Below are positions 18,176 to 25,738 of a DNA stretch of 39,012 bases, one piece after another. Within the stretch, counting starts at the first letter, position 1; every line of letters begins with the position of its first letter. The notes below the pieces were generated by a model that did no database searches, was not told where the DNA came from, and saw only the letters and a list, made by a program, of their open reading frames with translations. Source of the stretch: Verrucomicrobiaceae bacterium (GTDB lineage Bacteria > Verrucomicrobiota > Verrucomicrobiia > Verrucomicrobiales > Akkermansiaceae). The translations under genes and the position numbers were made by a program. Location: NCBI GenBank assembly GCA_027485995.1, contig JAIXPW010000039.1, positions 1-39,012 on the forward strand, in the 5' to 3' direction.

Positions 18176-18541
18176 ATGAGTGCTCCGGTGGTCAATTTCA
18201 AGATCGGCAATGAAAAGTTGGTGCGCGTGCTGGAAGGCGCTTCGAAGCACCTTCGCAGCCTGCTCGACAAGCAGGGCCGGCCCGATGGCGCGCTGCGGAT
18301 CGCGGTGGTCGGCGGTGGCTGCTCCGGCCTACAATACAAGATGGATCTCGTCGATGGCCCGCGCGACCGCGACCTGCTGGTGCCGAGCAACGGCGTCAAT
18401 GTGGTGATCGACCCGAAAAGCGCGCTCTTCGTGAGTGGCAGCGAGCTCGACTACTCCGACGACCTCCAGCAAGGCGGCTTCAAGGTCAGCAACCCGAACG
18501 CCGTCGTCACCTGCTCCTGCGGCGAAAGTTTCGCAGCCTGA
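18176..18541 (+). CDS. A-type iron-sulfur carrier protein (IscA/ErpA/HesB family)
   Basis: The 121-residue product starts at ATG 18176. It has the three conserved cysteines of A-type carriers: Cys49 in GGGCSGLQY and Cys113/Cys115 in TCSCGESF, with the 64-residue spacing between first and second cysteine that IscA has. Such proteins receive Fe-S clusters and pass them to target enzymes. An HscB-like J protein follows 27 nt downstream, as in isc operons, but no scaffold (IscU), desulfurase or HscA is present here. The exact subtype (IscA, ErpA or SufA) cannot be settled by eye. Confidence 0.93.
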   Translation: MSAPVVNFKIGNEKLVRVLEGASKHLRSLLDKQGRPDGALRIAVVGGGCSGLQYKMDLVDGPRDRDLLVPSNGVNVVIDPKSALFVSGSELDYSDDLQQGGFKVSNPNAVVTCSCGESFAA

Positions 18542-18568
18542 CGCTTCAAGGCCCCAGCTTTCACCCAG

Positions 18569-19111
18569 ATGGATGCGTTTCAAATGCTCGGCCTGCCCCG
18601 GCGGCTCGATCTTTCCGAAGAGGAGCTCCGCAGCGCCTTTCGCGAGGCAGGAAAGCGTCTGCATCCCGATGCCGGTGGCAGCGAGGCGGACTTCGCGAAG
18701 CTTCAGGAGGCCTTCGGACTTCTCAGCAGCCCATCACGACGACTCAAGCACTGGCTGGCGCTTCAGGAAATCGCCGGCGACGAACGCGGCTCGATTTCCC
18801 CCGGCATCATGGATCTCTTCGGCGAGGTCGGCACCGTCCTGCAGCGCGGCGATTCGCTTTCCCGCAAACGCGCCGAGGCCCGCTCGGCTCTGGCCCGCGC
18901 GATGCTCGAAAGCGAAACGCAGAGCTGCCGCGAGGAGGTCGAGCGGATGATCGCGATCGTCGATGGGAAAATCGCGGAGCAGACTGCGGCATTCACCAAC
19001 TTCGACCCCGGAACGCTCGCCTCAGAAGTCGCCTGGACCACCGTGCGAGATCTGGCCTTTTTGGAGAAGTGGCGCGCGAAGCTGCGGGAGTGCTTTTCGG
19101 GGTTGGTGTGA
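18569..19111 (+). CDS. HscB-like J-domain co-chaperone
   Basis: The 180-residue product begins like HscB (MDAFQMLGLPRRLDLSEEEL) and has the J-domain signature HPD at 32-34. The following helical region (about 80-175) matches the size and charge pattern of the HscB C-terminal domain, which binds the scaffold IscU; total length is close to E. coli HscB (171). It sits 27 nt after an A-type Fe-S carrier, supporting a role in Fe-S cluster transfer with an Hsp70. I would call it HscB-like, since a general J protein cannot be excluded. Its last 12 codons closely resemble a stretch at 20543-20578 in a nearby intergenic region. Confidence 0.8.
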   Translation: MDAFQMLGLPRRLDLSEEELRSAFREAGKRLHPDAGGSEADFAKLQEAFGLLSSPSRRLKHWLALQEIAGDERGSISPGIMDLFGEVGTVLQRGDSLSRKRAEARSALARAMLESETQSCREEVERMIAIVDGKIAEQTAAFTNFDPGTLASEVAWTTVRDLAFLEKWRAKLRECFSGLV

Positions 19112-19133
19112 TCCTTCGAAGGAAAGTGAAACC

Positions 19134-19256
19134 CCACGAAAGTCGCGAAAAGCACGAAACAAGAAGCAACGGCGAGGATCTTCGCACTCACCTGATGAAT
19201 GATTCCGACGCCATTCGGAACCTCCTGATTTTCGTGATATCTCGTGAATTTCGTGG
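19134..19256. repeat. Inverted-repeat intergenic element built from CACGAAA units
   Basis: The left end (19134-19160) consists of three 9-nt units of the form CCACGAAAG, TCGCGAAAA, GCACGAAAC. The right end (19229-19256) is, in reverse complement, a close copy (about 20 of 27 positions). The roughly 70 nt between have no coding signature. The structure resembles a small dispersed palindromic or MITE-like element seen between genes in this part of the bacterial tree, to my recollection. It lies between the convergent J-protein and hydroxylase genes. Confidence 0.55.
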
Positions 19257-19333
19257 TTTGTATTTCAGGATTCAGGGTAATCGCCCTTCGACGACCAGAT
19301 CGGCCTGCATCGCGTCCGCGAGCAGAGTCTCCC

Positions 19334-20107
19334 TCATCTTCCCCTGCGGCGAAACGGATGCAGCATCTGCCCCAGATAGCTGCGGGGGATTTCCTCATGA
19401 ATTCCGAAGGACTCCGGCTCGTGATCCGGGCAGCGATAGGTCCCGAAGGCGATGTCCATCAGCGGCGAAATGTTGGCGTAGTTTCCGGCATCGCGCGCCC
19501 GGTCGTGATGCCAGTGGTGGAGCTCCGGTGCGCCGATGAACCAGCGCAGCGGTCCGATCGGCAGGCGGACGTTCGAGTGGATGTAGATCGCCCAGATGCC
19601 CCGGAACGCGATCAGCCCGGCGAGGGTCTCGACCGGAAAGCCGAGCAGAAAGGCGGGCAGGTTGATCAGGCCCATCGTATAGACCGTGTCGAGCGGATGC
19701 TCGCGATGTGCGGCCAGCCAGTCGAGATGCTCGGCGCTGTGATGGATCGAGTGGAAGCGCCAGAGGAAGGGCACCCGGTGCTGGAGCCGGTGCCCCCAGT
19801 AGATCAGGAAATCACTGAGCAGGATCATTTCCACTGCTTGCAGCCACCAGGGTTGGCTCGCCACGGCGGATCGAAAGCCAAGCGGCACCAAGGCATGCAG
19901 CCACGCCCCGAAATGACTCAGCAGCCATAACACCACGCCGCTCCACAGGAGATATTGACCGGCGAAAAAGCCCAGGTCCACCCACCACTCCGGTCGCAGG
20001 AAGCGCTGCCCCGGCTTGGCGGGAAAGGCCCGTTCCAACGGATGAAACAGCACGCAGAGGAACAAAAAGCTCCCGCCCGTTCCCAACAGCAAGGCCGGCC
20101 AGTTCAT
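19334..20107 (-). CDS. Membrane fatty acid hydroxylase / sterol desaturase family protein
   Basis: The 257-residue product has four or more membrane segments (about 5-22, 45-65, 88-105, 145-175) and the histidine boxes that bind the di-iron centre: HRLQH (106-110), HSIHH (119-123) and HHWHH (197-201). Members hydroxylate or desaturate lipids such as fatty acids, sterols or carotenoids using O2. The substrate here is unknown. The gene overlaps by 4 nt (ATGA) with the end of the small gene upstream, so the two are co-transcribed and probably translationally coupled. Confidence 0.9.
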   Translation of the reverse strand: MNWPALLLGTGGSFLFLCVLFHPLERAFPAKPGQRFLRPEWWVDLGFFAGQYLLWSGVVLWLLSHFGAWLHALVPLGFRSAVASQPWWLQAVEMILLSDFLIYWGHRLQHRVPFLWRFHSIHHSAEHLDWLAAHREHPLDTVYTMGLINLPAFLLGFPVETLAGLIAFRGIWAIYIHSNVRLPIGPLRWFIGAPELHHWHHDRARDAGNYANISPLMDIAFGTYRCPDHEPESFGIHEEIPRSYLGQMLHPFRRRGR

Positions 20108-20436
20108 GGCTTCTTTGGCTCCTGAGGCTCGGGCTGCGGCTCCTTCTCCGGCTCGATCAGGGTCATGCTCTTGGAACCGGGCATGAGCCTCTTCGAGGGT
20201 TGAGTCACTGCGGGCGGCGGAGCCTGCACTGCGGGCGGTTCAACAAGATTCACGGCACCGCTCTTCGAGCCAGACAACAGCAGGGCTGGAGTCTTCTCCT
20301 TCGTCTCCTCGGCCTTCGCCTCCACCCAGGGCGGCGGAGGAGCCGCGGCTTGCTGCCGCTTCCACACATAGCATCCTCCAAGACCAAGCGTTAGGACCAA
20401 GGCCAGGACTTTGAAAAACGGGTTTACAGGTTTCAT
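20104..20436 (-). CDS. Small proline-rich membrane-anchored or lipoprotein-like protein
   Basis: Starting at ATG 20436 with a good Shine-Dalgarno (AGGAG, 4 nt spacing), the product has 110 residues. A hydrophobic segment (about 7-22, VLALVLTLGLGGC) ends in a possible lipobox GLGGC (Cys22); the rest is rich in Pro, Ala, Glu and Lys and likely disordered. It carries two similar stretches, LLLSGSKSGAVNLVEP and LMPGSKSMTLIEP, suggesting an internal repeat of about 13 residues. No family is recognised. It overlaps the hydroxylase gene by 4 nt, so it may be a partner of that enzyme, although nothing else supports this. Confidence 0.65.
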   Translation of the reverse strand: MKPVNPFFKVLALVLTLGLGGCYVWKRQQAAAPPPPWVEAKAEETKEKTPALLLSGSKSGAVNLVEPPAVQAPPPAVTQPSKRLMPGSKSMTLIEPEKEPQPEPQEPKKP

Positions 20437-20466
20437 GAAACTCCTGTCTAACCCGAACGACCGACA

Positions 20467-20479
20467 GGGGTCAAACCCC
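20467..20479. promoter_or_regulatory. Short palindrome upstream of the small proline-rich gene
   Basis: GGGGTCAAACCCC is a 5-bp inverted repeat with a CAA centre, 31-43 nt before the ATG at 20436. Its minus-strand reading contains TTGACC, a possible -35 element, so it could be a protein-binding site. No convincing -10 follows. Confidence 0.3.
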
Positions 20480-20542
20480 AGTGAAACGCTTGACGAGGAA
20501 TTTACAGACCGCTGTTTCCTGGAGCTGCCGGGAATGAAGAGG

Positions 20543-20578
20543 GCGAAACCTCGGGAGTGTTTTTCTGGGTCGGCGTGA
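20543..20578 (+). repeat. 36-nt near-copy of the 3' end of the J-protein gene
   Basis: This intergenic stretch matches 19076-19111, the last codons of the J-protein gene, at 29 of 36 positions including the stop codon. Read in the same frame it gives AKPRECFSGSA-stop against AKLRECFSGLV-stop. It is either a gene remnant or a dispersed repeat that supplies the C-terminus of the J protein. Only these two copies were noticed. Confidence 0.45.
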
Positions 20579-20685
20579 CAATTCTCATGATCTTCCCCGA
20601 CAAGGATGACAAATCCCCTCGTCTGGGCTTGATCAGTGGTCGGAAGATGAGACAATAGTTAGCAGCTCACCGGATATTGTTCTGC

Positions 20686-21081
20686 ATGAAGCCACCTCGT
20701 CTCAAGTTCCTGATCGCTTTGCTGGTGATGATTGGTCTGATGGTCGGAATTGAAGGGCTTGTGAGATGCGAGGGCCTTGGCCAGTGGACATTGGGGGTCT
20801 TGACCTGCTTCTTCACGGCGCACCTTCTCTCAATCCCGCACAATTCCGGTCGCTATTGGGCGGCATTCGTTGCACTGGGACTGATACTTCTCGCTGCCTA
20901 CAAGGTTGGAGCCTTGTTCGGTTGGGCTGGGATACCGCATTCAAAGGAGATTCCAGTATTCCTGGGCATCGGAATTCCAGTGCTTTTGTCCCTACTTGGG
21001 ATGGAGATTGTGGCGCTATCAATCCACCCAACAGTTTGCGAATTCTTCGATAAACTTGAGACGAAAGGCGAACGAGAGTGA
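20686..21081 (+). CDS. Small multi-spanning membrane protein of unknown function
   Basis: From ATG 20686 the product has 131 residues and about four hydrophobic segments (near 8-23, 31-50, 57-75 and 88-112), ending in a charged cytoplasmic-type tail (FDKLETKGERE). The base composition is lower in GC and less codon-biased than neighbours, which fits recent acquisition or weak expression. I see no family signature. It is convergent with the flavoprotein gene at 21183 and divergent from the proline-rich gene at 20436. Confidence 0.6.
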   Translation: MKPPRLKFLIALLVMIGLMVGIEGLVRCEGLGQWTLGVLTCFFTAHLLSIPHNSGRYWAAFVALGLILLAAYKVGALFGWAGIPHSKEIPVFLGIGIPVLLSLLGMEIVALSIHPTVCEFFDKLETKGERE

Positions 21082-21182
21082 TCGAACGACTGGTCTTCGA
21101 CTGATCAGTTTCCGTCCCATGCCAGTGAGTCTCTTCGGGGAAAATGGACCTTCCGATCTCTTGAGGTTCAGCCCCACCCCGC

Positions 21183-22523
21183 TCACAACTTGCAAAGTTG
21201 TGCTACTTCCTGGACCCCAGTTAGAATCGCATACTCTTCCGGTGGCGCCACGCCCCAGACCATGTGGTCGGAGGTGAACTTGAGGAGCTTCTGGGCATAT
21301 CGGCTACGGGTCCTCGCGCCGGAGACCATGCCGGTGATTTGCTTGGAAAGGTGGCGTTCCCAGACCGAGGCGATGGCGACCTTCGAGTAGGTTTCGCGAA
21401 GCTTCTGGCCGCCTTCGTAGAGGGAGTACATCCGACCGTCGTAGAAATACTCGATGATCTTCGCCCAGCTCTGATGCCAGTCGCGCAGTTCGTCGAAGAC
21501 GCGATCAAACCTGCGGGCCAGGCGCTTGGGTTGGTCGAGCACAGCGGCTCCCTCGGCAAACACAAACTGGTCAAGCAGGTCCGCCGAGTGCATGGCCATG
21601 AAGAGGCCGGGGGAGAGCATCGGATCGACGAAGCCGAAGGCGTCGCCCGCCGCTACCCAGCCGGGGCCGTGGCCGCGATCGGAGATGAGCTGATAGTTGG
21701 TGTAGGTCATCACCTCGGTGACGCGGCGACGGTTTTCTCCGGCATCCTTCAGCAGCGGTTCGCTGGAGATGATCGATTCCAGCCGCTCCTCGGGAGTGGT
21801 GCCGTGGGTCTTTGCCACGTCCTTGTCGACCACGACGCCGACCGAAAGACGACCCTGCAACGGAATGCGCCAGCTCCAGCCCTTGCGCAGCAGGGAAATG
21901 ACGACCTGTCCGTCGCGGACCGAATCGCTCTCGAAATCCTCGAAGTGGGCGAAGTAGGCGACGTCGTTGCGCTTGCCGCGAGTGGCCCCCACGCCGAGGA
22001 CCTTGGCAAAGGTGCGGGCGCGGCCGGTGGAATCGACGAGGAGCTTCGGATGGCGGCCGCCGAGTTCGGGAATGGCGGCCAGGGTTTCGGCATCGAGCTG
22101 GATTTCCCGACCGCTGCCAGGAGCGCCAGGCTCGAGTCCGGCGCGGCGTTTCACGAACACGGCACCGAGTTCGATCGCACGTGCGCGCAGGAGGTTGTCA
22201 TACTCCGGACGTGGCACGTTGTAGGCGTAGTTCGGGAGCTTTCCGAGGGCCTTTTCCGGGAAGAAAAAGTCAAGTCGGGTGCCGGTGCGATGGATGAAGG
22301 CGACGCCGGGCTTGTGGACGGAAAAGGCTTTCACTCGGTCCTCGATGCCGAGGCGGCGCATCAGCATCACCACGGTGGGCAGCAGCGATTCGCCGACGAG
22401 GAGGGAGGGGCGCTTGTCATCGTCGAACACGATCGCCCTGATCCCGCGCAGGGCGAGGAGGGCCGCGAGCGTGCTGCCTGCGGGGCCACCGCCGACAATC
22501 GCCACATCGAACTGAGACTGCAT
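21183..22523 (-). CDS. FAD-dependent oxidoreductase of the flavin-halogenase superfamily
   Basis: The 446-residue product has the FAD-binding GGGPAG loop (11-16), a VGESLLP segment (43-49), the WxWxIP halogenase motif as WSWRIP (216-221), and GDAFGFVDPMLSPG (293-306) in the second FAD motif. A lysine at 71, in K-x-G about 26 residues after GES, aligns by eye with the catalytic lysine region of flavin-dependent halogenases. The glutamate in the EPLES-type motif of tryptophan halogenases is absent, so the relation is closer to the phenol/carrier-protein group or to non-halogenating relatives. It follows the adenylate-forming ligase by 49 nt on the same strand, suggesting action on an activated acyl or aryl substrate. 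Halogenation itself is not proven. Confidence 0.85.
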   Translation of the reverse strand: MQSQFDVAIVGGGPAGSTLAALLALRGIRAIVFDDDKRPSLLVGESLLPTVVMLMRRLGIEDRVKAFSVHKPGVAFIHRTGTRLDFFFPEKALGKLPNYAYNVPRPEYDNLLRARAIELGAVFVKRRAGLEPGAPGSGREIQLDAETLAAIPELGGRHPKLLVDSTGRARTFAKVLGVGATRGKRNDVAYFAHFEDFESDSVRDGQVVISLLRKGWSWRIPLQGRLSVGVVVDKDVAKTHGTTPEERLESIISSEPLLKDAGENRRRVTEVMTYTNYQLISDRGHGPGWVAAGDAFGFVDPMLSPGLFMAMHSADLLDQFVFAEGAAVLDQPKRLARRFDRVFDELRDWHQSWAKIIEYFYDGRMYSLYEGGQKLRETYSKVAIASVWERHLSKQITGMVSGARTRSRYAQKLLKFTSDHMVWGVAPPEEYAILTGVQEVAQLCKL

Positions 22524-22572
22524 GGCACAGAGGTAGTCATTCGAGGGGCATCGCGCAAGGGGCTGGCGAAAC

Positions 22573-23985
22573 TTAATGCCGCCGGATCTTGCCGCTGGCG
22601 GTGAGCGGGATGGACTCGACCCATTGGATCACCGCCGGGACCTTGAAGGCGGAAAGGCTCTGGCGGCACCAGGCTTTCAAGGCAGGGGCGGTGACCTCGG
22701 ACTGGAGCACCGCCTCCGCCACCACCACGGAACCGAGGACCTCGTGCTCGCGACCATAGACGCGGCTTTGTTTCACTGCGGGGTGACGGTCGAGCACGGC
22801 CTCGATTTCCTCCGGGAAGACCTTCATGCCGCCGATGTTGAGGACGCTCTTTTTCCGTCCGCAAAGCGTGACGCGTCCGGCCTCGTCGATCCGGGCGAGG
22901 TCTCCGGTGGCGAACCAGCCCTCGTCGCAAACCTCCGCTCTCGTCAGCCAGGGGGAGAGGTAGGCATCGAACATCCCGGGCCCGCGCAGCCAGAGTTCGC
23001 CGATGCCGTCGGCGAACTCGCGCAGCTCAACCTCGAATCCCGGGATCGGCTCGCCGACCGAGTCCGGCGCCTCGCGGGCTGAACCCAGATTGATCAGCGG
23101 CAGGCCGACCTCGATGATGCCCATGCCCTGCACGAGGGGTTTCCCAAAGCGCGCATCGAAGGCCCGGGCGGTGGCTTCCGGCAGTCTGGCGGCGGTGCTC
23201 ACCGGCAGCCGGAGTTGTGGCCACTGGAAATTTCCCCCATCCGCCGCGAGCAGGGCATGGTGGAAGGGTGAGCCGTAGATCACCGTGGCCGACTCCTTTT
23301 CCGCGAGCTCCAACACATCCGCCGCGAGATGGCTTTCGCCGACCACGGTGCAGGCGCCGAAGTGAAGATAGAGGACGATCGAGACCGCGAAATGGTGGGC
23401 CATCGGCAGCATCCACAGCACCCGGTCATCCGGACCGATCCGCAGGACCTGGTTTGCCGCCGTGATGCGGGCGAGGAGTGATTCGTGGCTCAGCACCACG
23501 CCCTTGCTGCGACCGGTGGTGCCCGAGCTGAAACGGATGAAGGCCGGATTCAGCGCCGCAAATTCCGCTTCACAGTCCAACGTTGGCTCATCGAGTGGGA
23601 TCCAGCCCGCGCCGCAGCCAGGCTCGCGGGTTGGGAGGCATTCGTTTGTCCGCCAGGGTTCATCGGGTCCGATCAGCAGGCCATGCAGGCTGGTGCGTTC
23701 GATGATCTCGCGTCGCTCCTCATCGGTCAGTTCCCCGGCGATTGGAACCAGACAGCCCCCGGCCTTCAGGATGCCGAGTGCCAGGGCGATGTAGTCCAGC
23801 CCGTTGCCACAGGCCAGCCCGATGCGAGGCACGGCAGCCCGTTTAAATCCCGGAGACGCCTTCAGCCAGTCGGCCACCTCAGACGCGCGGTCTAACAACT
23901 CCCCGAAGGAAAGCCTCCGCCCGTCCGCCACCACGGCGGTCTTTCCGGCCTCCGTGCGCGCGGCGATGGATTCGACGATGTTCAA
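22573..23985 (-). CDS. Adenylate-forming acyl/aryl ligase (ANL superfamily)
   Basis: The product (470 residues from the TTG at 23985; the frame is open to a TTG at 24012) activates a carboxylic acid as an acyl-adenylate for transfer to CoA or a carrier protein. Motifs are FSSGTTGRSKGVVLSH (about 152-167), a GMGIIEVG segment in place of the usual YG.TE motif, GWFATGDLARID, and a C-terminal TASGKIRRH with the conserved lysine just before the end. It is shorter than most acyl-CoA synthetases. Its substrate is unknown; small adenylating enzymes of this type occur in aryl-polyene and other polyketide pathways. The halogenase-like flavoprotein lies directly downstream. No carrier protein or ketosynthase is seen nearby. 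Confidence 0.88.
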   Translation of the reverse strand: MNIVESIAARTEAGKTAVVADGRRLSFGELLDRASEVADWLKASPGFKRAAVPRIGLACGNGLDYIALALGILKAGGCLVPIAGELTDEERREIIERTSLHGLLIGPDEPWRTNECLPTREPGCGAGWIPLDEPTLDCEAEFAALNPAFIRFSSGTTGRSKGVVLSHESLLARITAANQVLRIGPDDRVLWMLPMAHHFAVSIVLYLHFGACTVVGESHLAADVLELAEKESATVIYGSPFHHALLAADGGNFQWPQLRLPVSTAARLPEATARAFDARFGKPLVQGMGIIEVGLPLINLGSAREAPDSVGEPIPGFEVELREFADGIGELWLRGPGMFDAYLSPWLTRAEVCDEGWFATGDLARIDEAGRVTLCGRKKSVLNIGGMKVFPEEIEAVLDRHPAVKQSRVYGREHEVLGSVVVAEAVLQSEVTAPALKAWCRQSLSAFKVPAVIQWVESIPLTASGKIRRH

Positions 23986-24060
23986 TGGCCTTGGGTTAGC
24001 GGAACCCGCCAAGTGGGCAAATGCGAAAACGTCCGGCTAGCCTCGACCCGCTTTCATCGT

Positions 24061-24903
24061 TCACTGAATTTCGATCCCGAAGAGTTTCGCGAGCTTGCGG
24101 ATGAAGGCCTGGTGAACCTTAGGACTATTCTGCTCCCAGTCCTTGAAATACGCATCGAGGCTCTTATCCGGAATCCTTTCGCCGAGATTGCAGAACGTCA
24201 CTGCTTCCCAACCGGAGGGCTCCGCCTCGAAAAGTGGCAGGAGCTGCAAGGCGATGTTCAGGTTCTTCTCGCGTTGCCCCGCATCGCCCCGCAGCGAGGC
24301 CTGTTGCTTGGCGAACCAGGGCAGAAACGGCTCCTGAAATGCCTTGCGGGCCCCGGTGATGCGGGCCTCCGCATACTCGTTCAGATGCGGCGCATAGCTC
24401 CGCCAGTTCGGGTAGGGCGGTGCGGTCTGCCAGCGCTTGGACATTGCCCTCAATGCAAAGAGCGAGGCCGTTTCGCAGAGGGATTCCTCAAACCATTGGT
24501 TCGACTTCGGCCCCTTGATCCAGGCCTTTTTCCAGTCATTGCTATGACCGGCCAGGGCGTGGCAGAACTCATGGGAGAACTGGAAGGCGAACTGGGACCA
24601 ATAGGATCCGCCGACATTCAATCCGATGACGATCCGTCCATCCTTGTCGTGCTCGTAGGCGGTGATCGGATGCTCCATCGAGCGATGGATGAAAAAGCCT
24701 GGCGTTTCCCAGCGGGTCTTCGGGCAGTGGTCCCAGAGCGTCGAGGCGGCGGAAATCAGCACCGCCCGGATGTCATCGACCGACGCACCGCCAAAGTCTC
24801 CGTCGATTTCAAAAGAGAGCTCGCGTCCAGCTCCGGCGGCCTGTGAGCGGGCCGGGCCAAGAAGCATGGCACTGAACAGGGCGAGCATGCGACGGCGTTT
24901 CAT
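24061..24903 (-). CDS. Secreted putative zinc metallopeptidase (HEFCH type)
   Basis: The 280-residue product has a basic N-terminus and signal peptide (LALFSAMLLGPARSQAAG, about 7-24). The core contains HEFCH (111-115), a HExxH zinc motif, followed by WFEESLCETAS (137-147), whose glutamates could be the third ligand as in gluzincin-type enzymes. No named peptidase family is recognised. The flanking toxin-antitoxin genes and a decayed gene with another metallopeptidase flavour at 27.6 kb are unrelated by sequence. Activity is inferred only from the motif. Confidence 0.75.
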   Translation of the reverse strand: MKRRRMLALFSAMLLGPARSQAAGAGRELSFEIDGDFGGASVDDIRAVLISAASTLWDHCPKTRWETPGFFIHRSMEHPITAYEHDKDGRIVIGLNVGGSYWSQFAFQFSHEFCHALAGHSNDWKKAWIKGPKSNQWFEESLCETASLFALRAMSKRWQTAPPYPNWRSYAPHLNEYAEARITGARKAFQEPFLPWFAKQQASLRGDAGQREKNLNIALQLLPLFEAEPSGWEAVTFCNLGERIPDKSLDAYFKDWEQNSPKVHQAFIRKLAKLFGIEIQ

Positions 24904-25056
24904 TCGTCACGCCCTTTATCACGATCACCAAACAGGACGAGAAAAAAGGCCTATGCTGAAGAGACGTTGCCACCAAAGTTTTGCAGGCCCGGTCAAGTGA
25001 AGCGACGGATTCGAAGGTTTTTGCCAAAGGAGCCCGTGGAGGAAAGACGAATCAAC

Positions 25057-25464
25057 CTACCAGGCCCGCATCACCCCATAGGCATCCAGCGAGTTATCTG
25101 CTGATATGATTCCCAGCCTGTTCCGGGTGGCCTGGCAAACGAGCAGTCGATCAAATGGATCTCCATGATGTTTCGGTAGATCCTGAAGCAAGCGGAAATC
25201 CAGAATCGTTGGACTTAGCAAAGGAACACCGATGCGTTTCAGTTCCTCCGGAAAAACCTGTTCCCAATCATCCTCGACCTCGAAATCGAAGCCCTTTCCT
25301 GACAGTTTGATGGCCATTTCCCAGAAGCTGGCGGAAGAATGATAGAGCGGCAGGTTGCCGTCGATCAGTTCACGCGCCTTCTTGGAAAGGCGCTTGTCCC
25401 CATGAAGCATCCACAGCAGGGCATGGGTATCGAGCAACCAGCCTTTTGCCGTAGTGGGTTTCAT
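25057..25464 (-). CDS. PIN-domain toxin (VapC-like)
   Basis: The 135-residue product has the acidic residues of PIN-domain ribonucleases: Asp12 in LLDTHALLW, Glu49 in SFWEMAIK, Asp102/Asp105 in HGDPFDRLLV and Asp123 in SADNSLDAYG. Such toxins cleave RNA, often tRNA or rRNA. The sequence belongs to the 'type II toxin-antitoxin system VapC family' group with HxDPFDR. Its ATG overlaps the antitoxin stop by 4 nt (25461-25464), the usual arrangement for translational coupling. Confidence 0.92.
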   Translation of the reverse strand: MKPTTAKGWLLDTHALLWMLHGDKRLSKKARELIDGNLPLYHSSASFWEMAIKLSGKGFDFEVEDDWEQVFPEELKRIGVPLLSPTILDFRLLQDLPKHHGDPFDRLLVCQATRNRLGIISADNSLDAYGVMRAW

Positions 25465-25700
25465 GAGTCACCAAAGGACCTGGCGATTTCCTCGTTCAGC
25501 TGGGGATCATTGAACTTCGAGCCCATTCGAAGCTTTCTGCCCTTGAGCCCGCCGATGCGGGTTTTTCCGGGAAATCCTCCTATCAGATTCAGTTGGACTA
25601 CCGGTTGATCGCGACGGGAAATGATGACCTCTTCACCGCGTTCAACCGCTGCGATCAGCTTCGAGAGCTGCGTTTTCGCCTGATGAATGGTGACCTGCAT
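25461..25700 (-). CDS. Phd/YefM-family antitoxin
   Basis: The 79-residue product begins MQVTIHQAKTQLSKLIAAVERGEEVIISRRDQPVVQL, the standard N-terminal fold of Phd/YefM antitoxins that binds DNA as a dimer. The C-terminal part (GLKGRKLRMGSKFNDPQLNE) should wrap around the PIN toxin encoded immediately downstream. It is preceded by a strong promoter-like sequence with two direct repeats that could be its operator. Confidence 0.92.
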   Translation of the reverse strand: MQVTIHQAKTQLSKLIAAVERGEEVIISRRDQPVVQLNLIGGFPGKTRIGGLKGRKLRMGSKFNDPQLNEEIARSFGDS

Positions 25701-25709
25701 GGCGCTGCC

Positions 25710-25738
25710 AGGCTAGCTAAGATGACTAAGATTGTCAA
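25710..25738 (-). promoter_or_regulatory. Promoter and operator candidate of the Phd-PIN module
   Basis: On the minus strand, a perfect TTGACA (complement of 25733-25738) and TAGCCT (complement of 25710-25715) are 17 nt apart and only about 10 nt before the ATG at 25700. The spacer holds two perfect 7-bp direct repeats CTAAGAT (25717-25723, 25726-25732), 9 bp apart, a natural binding site for an antitoxin dimer. Confidence 0.5.

Noticed and set aside
18763..19398. Minus-strand frame across the CACGAAA element
   Set aside because: The repeated FVLFATFVGF-like residues are a by-product of translating CACGAAA repeats; most of it is antisense to the J-protein gene.
21264..22604. Plus-strand open frame of about 446 codons opposite the halogenase-like gene
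   Set aside because: Antisense shadow of a gene with clear FAD and WxWxIP motifs.
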